Shown here piece after piece: positions 59,517 through 64,000 of a stretch of 64,000 nt of DNA (position 1 is the first letter of the stretch; each line of letters opens with the position of its first letter). The notes below the pieces were generated by a model that saw nothing but the letters and a program-made list of their open reading frames with translations, made no database searches and was not told where the DNA came from. Source of the stretch: Candidatus Methanomethylophilaceae archaeon (GTDB taxonomy: Archaea; Thermoplasmatota; Thermoplasmata; Methanomassiliicoccales; Methanomethylophilaceae); NCBI GenBank assembly GCA_017540825.1, contig JAFYAH010000049.1, forward strand, positions 1-64,000. Reading direction: 5' to 3'. The position numbers were made by a program, and so were the translations under genes.

Positions 59517-60381
59517 TGCCGAGGAAGTAGGAGTTGTCCTTGTTGGAAGCGACCCAGTCCAGCATCTTCTCCTTGGACACGTACCCCTTCTTCACGGCCA
59601 CGATCTCGGGGCACAGCACCAGGGAGCCGGTCTCCTTCTCCTTCCTCCTTATGTAGTCGGCCGACTCGAAGAGGGAGTCGAACGTCCCGGCGTCCTTCCA
59701 GAATATGTCCTCCCCGAACACCCTGACGTTCAGCCTGCCCTCCTCCAGGTACATGCGGTTGAGGTCGGTGATCTCCAGCTCCCCCCTCGCGGAAGGGGTG
59801 AGCCTCTTGGCCTTGGAGGAGACGTCTCCCGGCAGATAGTACAGCCCCACGACGGCATAGTTGGACTTAGGCTCCTTCGGCTTCTCCTCGAGGGATATGA
59901 CCTTTCCCTCCGAATCGAACTCGGCGATGCCGAACCTCTTCGGGTCGGGAACCCAGCGGGCGAACACGTTGGAGTTCTCGGTGTCCTTGCTGGCCTCCTC
60001 CATCAGCGCCTGGAACCCGTCGCCATGGAAAATGTTGTCGCCGAGCATGAGGACGCAGGGGTCCCCGTCGATGAAGTCCTCGGCGATTATGAAGGCGTCG
60101 GAGATCCCGCGCTGCACATGCTGGATCTCGTAGGAAATCCTGATCCCGAGATGGGACCCGTCCTTCAGCGTCCTCTCGAAGTTGTGCCTGTCGGCCTCGC
60201 TAGTGATCACCAGGATGTCGCGTATCCCTGCGGACATGAGAGTGGATATCGAGCAGTAGATCATCGGGCGGTCGTAGACAGGAAGCAGAGCCTTGGATAT
60301 CGGAAAGGTCGTCGGAGACAGCCCGGTTCCGGCGCCGGCAACAAGTATTATGCCCTTGGACGTATCCTTCGAAGACGCCAT
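59491..60381 (-). CDS. rmlA: RmlA/GalU-type glucose-1-phosphate nucleotidyltransferase
   Basis: The 296-residue protein has the pyrophosphorylase motif IILVAGAGTGLSPTTFPISKALLP in altered form (normally G-G-x-G-T-R-L; here GAGTGLSP), then MLGDNIFHG and SLEEKPKEPKSN as in RmlA. It makes dTDP- or UDP-glucose from the sugar phosphate. The arginine that follows the glycine loop in most members is missing, so activity or donor choice may be changed. ATG 60381 lies about 26 bases after a TATA-like box. Confidence 0.82.
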   Translation of the reverse strand: MASSKDTSKGIILVAGAGTGLSPTTFPISKALLPVYDRPMIYCSISTLMSAGIRDILVITSEADRHNFERTLKDGSHLGIRISYEIQHVQRGISDAFIIAEDFIDGDPCVLMLGDNIFHGDGFQALMEEASKDTENSNVFARWVPDPKRFGIAEFDSEGKVISLEEKPKEPKSNYAVVGLYYLPGDVSSKAKRLTPSARGELEITDLNRMYLEEGRLNVRVFGEDIFWKDAGTFDSLFESADYIRRKEKETGSLVLCPEIVAVKKGYVSKEKMLDWVASNKDNSYFLGIKDYIERM

Positions 60382-60400
60382 AGGTGCTGATTGACAACTG

Positions 60401-60412
60401 GTTTATAAATAT
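60401..60412 (-). promoter_or_regulatory. TATA-like box of the rmlA-like gene
   Basis: On the minus strand ATATTTATAAAC is centred about 26 bases before ATG 60381. Confidence 0.55.
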
Positions 60413-60531
60413 GATGCAACTCCGATCAACATCTGAGAACTCTGCACAATAATAAAATAATGCAGCGGCATCCGCATTGGAAGAAAGCTTCCAGCCGCAT
60501 GCTCGTCCGTTAGGGCGGCATATTCAGCCGA

Positions 60532-61497
60532 GTGGTCAACGTGAGGCCCGACATGCATCTAACCGACATCAGACAGGTGCTCGATTTCCCAGAGCTCATA
60601 GAGAAGGGCCTCGCTATAAAAGCCCCGATGAGGCATGAATCGAGGGAAGCGTGCGTGTTCGCCTCAGGCCCCGCATCGGTTTCGGCGCAGTTCGCCTCGG
60701 ACGTGTCTGCTAGGACCCCTTTTCGCGTGATCCCGGCCTTGGACGAGCGCGTTCCCGGATGGCTTGCCGAAGGGAAGGATGCGATAGTGGTCTCGTACTC
60801 GGGCGATGAGGCGAGGATGATAGAGGCGTACAGGACCCTGAAGGGTCGCGGATGCGCAGTCCACTGCATAACGTCCGGGGGGACCCTCGGGGACATGTGC
60901 AGGGAAGACGGGAACGACCTGGTGAGGATGCCTGCCGGAATGACCCCGCGCAGCGCCGTAGGGATGGAGATAGGCGCCATCGCATCGCTTCTGAGATCCG
61001 CCGGCGCGCCTTTCGTCTATGACTCGCTGAAGAGGACGACAGACGCCCTGAAGGAGCGCCGCGACAGGCAGGCCGAGGACACAGAGGAAGCGTCTCGCAT
61101 CGCAGGCCTGCTCTACGGCAAGACCCCGGCCATCTACTCTCCCATAGACTCCATAGCGGCGGCCAGAAGGTGGAAGTACTCGCTGGACGAGGATTCCGGG
61201 TCGCTGTCGATCTTCGGAGAGATGCCGGACTTCGACCATAACGAGATAGTTGGATGGGCGGACCTCGGCGCTCAGACGAAGGACGTCAGGCTCGTCCTCC
61301 TGAGGATGGCCACAGGGATCCCGGAATACGAGTACAACATCCGCTGCATGGAAGAGGTCCTGCACGAATACAGACGCGACATCACGGTCATAGACTATCG
61401 CGACAAGGAAATGGTCCTTGCCGAGCTCGAGGCGATGCTGTTCGGCGACATGGTGTCGCTCGAGATTAGAAAACGCAGGGAGGCCGGAGGCCCGTGA
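60532..61497 (+). CDS. phosphoglucose/phosphomannose isomerase-like protein, copy 1 (motif-poor)
   Basis: The 321-residue double-SIS protein belongs to the bifunctional PGI/PMI family. It keeps the second-half signature FDHNEIVGW (about 232-240) with the catalytic-type His, and SYSGD near 85. It has lost the Gly-rich phosphate site (ASGPASV in place of G-x-G-G-S) and the N-E-N-x-K motif (DEDSG). Its C-terminus lacks the G-x-D-P element. It overlaps copy 2 by 4 bases. The start is GTG 60532 or GTG 60541; ATG 60553 is possible. It may work only with copy 2. Confidence 0.75.
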   Translation: MVNVRPDMHLTDIRQVLDFPELIEKGLAIKAPMRHESREACVFASGPASVSAQFASDVSARTPFRVIPALDERVPGWLAEGKDAIVVSYSGDEARMIEAYRTLKGRGCAVHCITSGGTLGDMCREDGNDLVRMPAGMTPRSAVGMEIGAIASLLRSAGAPFVYDSLKRTTDALKERRDRQAEDTEEASRIAGLLYGKTPAIYSPIDSIAAARRWKYSLDEDSGSLSIFGEMPDFDHNEIVGWADLGAQTKDVRLVLLRMATGIPEYEYNIRCMEEVLHEYRRDITVIDYRDKEMVLAELEAMLFGDMVSLEIRKRREAGGP

Positions 61498-62519
61498 CGA
61501 AGAAGAGCGTGATGGAGCAGGTCCGCAGCTTCCCGGACGACCTCAGGAAGGCGCTGAGATGGAAGCCTGACCCGATCGAGTGCGACAGCGTCATCCTGTG
61601 CGGGATGGGGGGATCGGCCATCAGCGGAGCCATTGCGGCGGACCTGCTGATGGAAAGCTCCAGGATACCGCTGGTGACGGTGAGGGACTTCTCGATCCCA
61701 GCATGGGCGGGGGAGAGGACGCTTGCGATCGTGTCCAGCTACTCGGGGAACACCCTGGAGAGCCTGATGATGTACGATGCCGCGAGAAGGTCCGGATGCC
61801 AAATGATCGCCATAACATCCGGTGGGAAGCTCAAGGCGAAGAGCGTCGAGGACGGAGTCCCCGTCAGGTCCCTTCCCGAAGAGATGCAGCCTCGCCATTC
61901 CATCGGGTTCATGATAGGGTACACGATGTCGATACTGGAAGCATGCGGGTGCCGGTGCCCTGACATGGACAGGGTGCTGGACTCGCTGTCCGCGTACAGG
62001 GAGCACCTGGAGTCGGAAGAGGGCGCCAGAATGGTGGACGATATGGCCGAGTCCATAATGGGGACGGTCCCAGCCATAACCTGCTACAGCTCGCTGCAGT
62101 CTGTAGCTTTCAGATGGAAGTCGCAGCTGAACGAGAACTCGAAGATGGTTGCGTTCCGCGACATATCCTCCGACCTCAACGACGAGGCCATCGAGAGCGT
62201 GTCCGCAGCCGACAGGAACACCATAAGGGTGCTGGCTGTCGGAAACGCAGACAGCAAGCTGCTCTCCTTCGACACCGGTCCCGCCGACGTCGTCGACAGC
62301 ACGTTCCGCTCCATCATGCTCGGCGACTACATATCTATCAGGATCGCCGAGAAGCGCGGCATCGACCCGGAGTCGGTAGCCCCGATCAAGAGCCTCAAAG
62401 AGAAGCTGTCGAGGATGCGATCGCGTCTCGGGACGACGAATGATCCTATCAGCGATCCCCTTCGACGCTCTCTTTCGCGTCGGAAGCCATGGCCAGGAAC
62501 CTCTCGGAGCGCTCCTTAG
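61494..62519 (+). CDS. phosphoglucose/phosphomannose isomerase-like protein, copy 2
   Basis: The 341-codon frame has the substrate motifs of the PGI/PMI family: CGMGGSAISG (about 36-45), SYSGNTLES (about 82-90), the catalytic-type Glu in LNENSK and the C-terminal LGDYIS...GIDPESV. In place of the H-N-E-I-V-G-W element it has NDEAIES, so the usual histidine is missing. It starts at GTG 61494. Homology ends near 62425; the last 30 codons run antisense to the mutase gene and end on TAG. It probably interconverts fructose-6-phosphate with glucose- or mannose-6-phosphate, possibly as a heterodimer with copy 1. Confidence 0.82.
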   Translation: MTKKSVMEQVRSFPDDLRKALRWKPDPIECDSVILCGMGGSAISGAIAADLLMESSRIPLVTVRDFSIPAWAGERTLAIVSSYSGNTLESLMMYDAARRSGCQMIAITSGGKLKAKSVEDGVPVRSLPEEMQPRHSIGFMIGYTMSILEACGCRCPDMDRVLDSLSAYREHLESEEGARMVDDMAESIMGTVPAITCYSSLQSVAFRWKSQLNENSKMVAFRDISSDLNDEAIESVSAADRNTIRVLAVGNADSKLLSFDTGPADVVDSTFRSIMLGDYISIRIAEKRGIDPESVAPIKSLKEKLSRMRSRLGTTNDPISDPLRRSLSRRKPWPGTSRSAP

Positions 62520-63813
62520 CGACTTTTTCGTCCCTTGACTCGGAATAGACGCGGAACTTGGGCTCGGTTCCCGACGGACGCAGGAGCACCCAGCCGTCGT
62601 CGTAGTCTATGCGGAGGCCGTCTTTCTGATTGAGCCTGCCGCCCTCGCAGCGACGAGCAATCTCCTTTATAACGGCACCCTTCAGGTCGTCCGGGCATTC
62701 GACCGCTGCCTTGATGGTATAGAACCTGGGAAGGGAGTCCACCTGCTCGTCCAGGGATCCGCCGGACGCGACGGCCTCCAGCATCTTCGCGGCGGACATT
62801 GCCCCGTCGCGACAGAACTGATGGTCTGCGAAGATCAGCCCGCCATTCTCCTCTCCGCCGAAAATCGATCCGCCTTCGATCATCCTGCGCGCCACGACAG
62901 GCGACCCCACGGCGGTGTACGCCACATTCCCTCCGACGGACTTGACGGCCTCCTCGACGACGCACGAGGTGGCGACCGTCGTGACGACCTCCCCGCCGCC
63001 GTTCCTCTTCACAGCGGACCGGCCGAGGATGGCGAGCGACAGGTCGCCTGGGACGAACCTGCCAGAGCCTGTGACGAACACGCACCTGTCCGCGTCGCCG
63101 TCGTGCGCTATCCCAAGATCGCTGCCGGTCTCTACGACCAAGCGCTTGAGGTCTTCGAGGTTGCTCTCCGTGGGCTCCGAGTAATGGCCTGGGAACCTCC
63201 CGTCCTGGGAGGCGTTGATGGCGACGGCCCTGACCCCCAGCCTCTTCATCAGAAGCGGAGTCGTCTGCGATGCGGCGCCGTTAGAGCAGTCCAGACAGAC
63301 CTTGAGGCCGGCCTCTCTGACAGCGCGGACGTCGACGTTCCTCACGACTGCATCGACGTAGGCTTCTCCTGCATCCGATACGCGCCTGACAGAGCCGACT
63401 CCGTCCCATCCTGGGCAGGCTATCTCCGACTCGTAGGCGTCCTCTATGGCGGCCTCCTCCTCGTGGGAGCATTCCGTCCCGTCGGAGGAGACGCATTTGA
63501 TCCCGTTGAACTCGGGAGGGTTGTGGGACGCGGTTATCATCACTCCCGCCACCACGTCCGGGTGCGTCTTGACGTAGTACTGGAGAGCCGGCGTCGGAAC
63601 CATGCCCAGGTCGGCTACGTCCGCGCCCATCGACAGAAGCCCGGCCTCCACGGCGCAGGAGACCATGTCGGCAGAGGTCCTCGTGTCCTTGGCAACCGCT
63701 ATCGTCCCTGGGCCGAGAACCTTGGCGATGGATTTTCCGACCTTCAGCGCGAGCTCCGCGGTCATGTAGCCGTTGACTACTCCGCGTATGCCGTTGGTTC
63801 CGAACATCTTCAT
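62449..63813 (-). CDS. glmM: phosphoglucosamine/phosphomannomutase
   Basis: The 454-residue alpha-D-phosphohexomutase has MFGTNGIRG at the N-terminus, the phosphoserine loop TASHNPPEFNG (about 95-105), the metal site HDGDADRC (about 239-246), ENGGLI and the phosphate loop RPSGTEPKFRVY. It moves a phosphate between C6 and C1 of glucosamine, mannose or glucose. Archaeal members are often bifunctional, so the precise substrate is open. ATG 63813 lies about 26 bases after a TATA-like box; the frame extends upstream to 63951 without conserved sequence. Confidence 0.9.
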   Translation of the reverse strand: MKMFGTNGIRGVVNGYMTAELALKVGKSIAKVLGPGTIAVAKDTRTSADMVSCAVEAGLLSMGADVADLGMVPTPALQYYVKTHPDVVAGVMITASHNPPEFNGIKCVSSDGTECSHEEEAAIEDAYESEIACPGWDGVGSVRRVSDAGEAYVDAVVRNVDVRAVREAGLKVCLDCSNGAASQTTPLLMKRLGVRAVAINASQDGRFPGHYSEPTESNLEDLKRLVVETGSDLGIAHDGDADRCVFVTGSGRFVPGDLSLAILGRSAVKRNGGGEVVTTVATSCVVEEAVKSVGGNVAYTAVGSPVVARRMIEGGSIFGGEENGGLIFADHQFCRDGAMSAAKMLEAVASGGSLDEQVDSLPRFYTIKAAVECPDDLKGAVIKEIARRCEGGRLNQKDGLRIDYDDGWVLLRPSGTEPKFRVYSESRDEKVAKERSERFLAMASDAKESVEGDR

Positions 63814-63834
63814 GGAGGACGGACAGAGAAGAGC

Positions 63835-63844
63835 ACATAATAAA
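63835..63844 (-). promoter_or_regulatory. TATA-like box of the phosphohexomutase gene
   Basis: On the minus strand TTTATTATG is centred about 26 bases before ATG 63813. The remaining 155 bases to the end of the window show no gene that I can support. Confidence 0.5.
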
Positions 63845-64000
63845 GGATGCTGAAGACTTCGAAAAAGGACAGAAGGCGACGCGTCCGGCTTAAACCCGAA
63901 GGCCGTCAGCACGTCATAACGCAAAGGCTTCGCAGGACGGGCTAGATGCATCCTAGGCTGAGCCTAAAGAGAAAGACGAGGGGTCTCCCCCTGGTTTTCA

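Noticed and set aside
62517-62519. TAG at the end of the second isomerase frame as a recoding site
   Set aside because: Homology already ends some 30 codons earlier and the following sequence is antisense to the mutase gene.
63845-64000. tRNA or other RNA gene at the right end
   Set aside because: There are short complementary pieces, but no cloverleaf or T-loop sequence can be formed.

Overview
The window reads as a piece of a GC-rich archaeal chromosome. Evidence: an Orc1/Cdc6 initiator, TATA-like boxes about 25 bases upstream of start codons (many transcripts look leaderless), an anaerobic-type cobalt-early corrinoid pathway fed from glutamyl-tRNA, and large secreted proteins with bacterial immunoglobulin-like (Big_2) repeats and C-terminal membrane anchors. 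TAG is almost absent as a stop codon, and one gene has an in-frame TAG. Together this suggests Methanomassiliicoccales (Thermoplasmata), an order that decodes TAG as pyrrolysine. The placement is inference; no pyl or methanogenesis marker lies in the window.

Positions 1-12,700 are an accessory region, poorer in GC than the rest. A MutL/MORC-like ATPase, a Z1 helicase, a PD-(D/E)XK (DUF4420) protein, an AIPR protein and a cytosine methyltransferase form one overlapping operon that resembles the Mza antiphage system. An IS1634-like element sits exactly on the methyltransferase stop codon. Beyond it lie a perfect 16-bp hairpin, a Sel1-repeat protein and an IS630 relic.

Positions 12,700-18,800 hold housekeeping genes: NIF3-like, Orc1/Cdc6, a tRNA thiolation enzyme, cysteinyl-tRNA synthetase, a flavin reductase-like protein and an alpha/beta hydrolase. 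From 21,900 to 36,500 runs a tetrapyrrole/corrinoid block, mostly with 4-base overlaps: cbiH, cbiL, a Met8-like dehydrogenase, hemA, hemB, hemL, hemC, cobA, hemD, a DUF169 gene, a small membrane protein, cbiD, cbiG, a cbiJ-cbiE-cbiT fusion and cbiA. It takes glutamyl-tRNA to uroporphyrinogen III and on toward cobyrinic acid diamide; cbiC, cbiF and a cobaltochelatase are not here. Three giant surface proteins flank it (18.8-21.3, 36.6-40.7 and 40.9-45.1 kb).

Positions 45,200-64,000 are a cell-envelope region: a membrane GTPase-like protein, glycosyltransferases, a HAD protein split by an in-frame amber codon, an intracellular leucine-rich-repeat protein, a nucleotidyltransferase-kinase/SIS/HAD cassette for an activated sugar, an O-antigen-type ABC exporter whose ATPase carries Sel1 repeats, galE, an RmlA-like nucleotidyltransferase, a tandem pair of phosphoglucose/phosphomannose isomerase-like genes with complementary motif losses, and a phosphoglucosamine/phosphomannomutase. 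These probably make and export a surface glycan.
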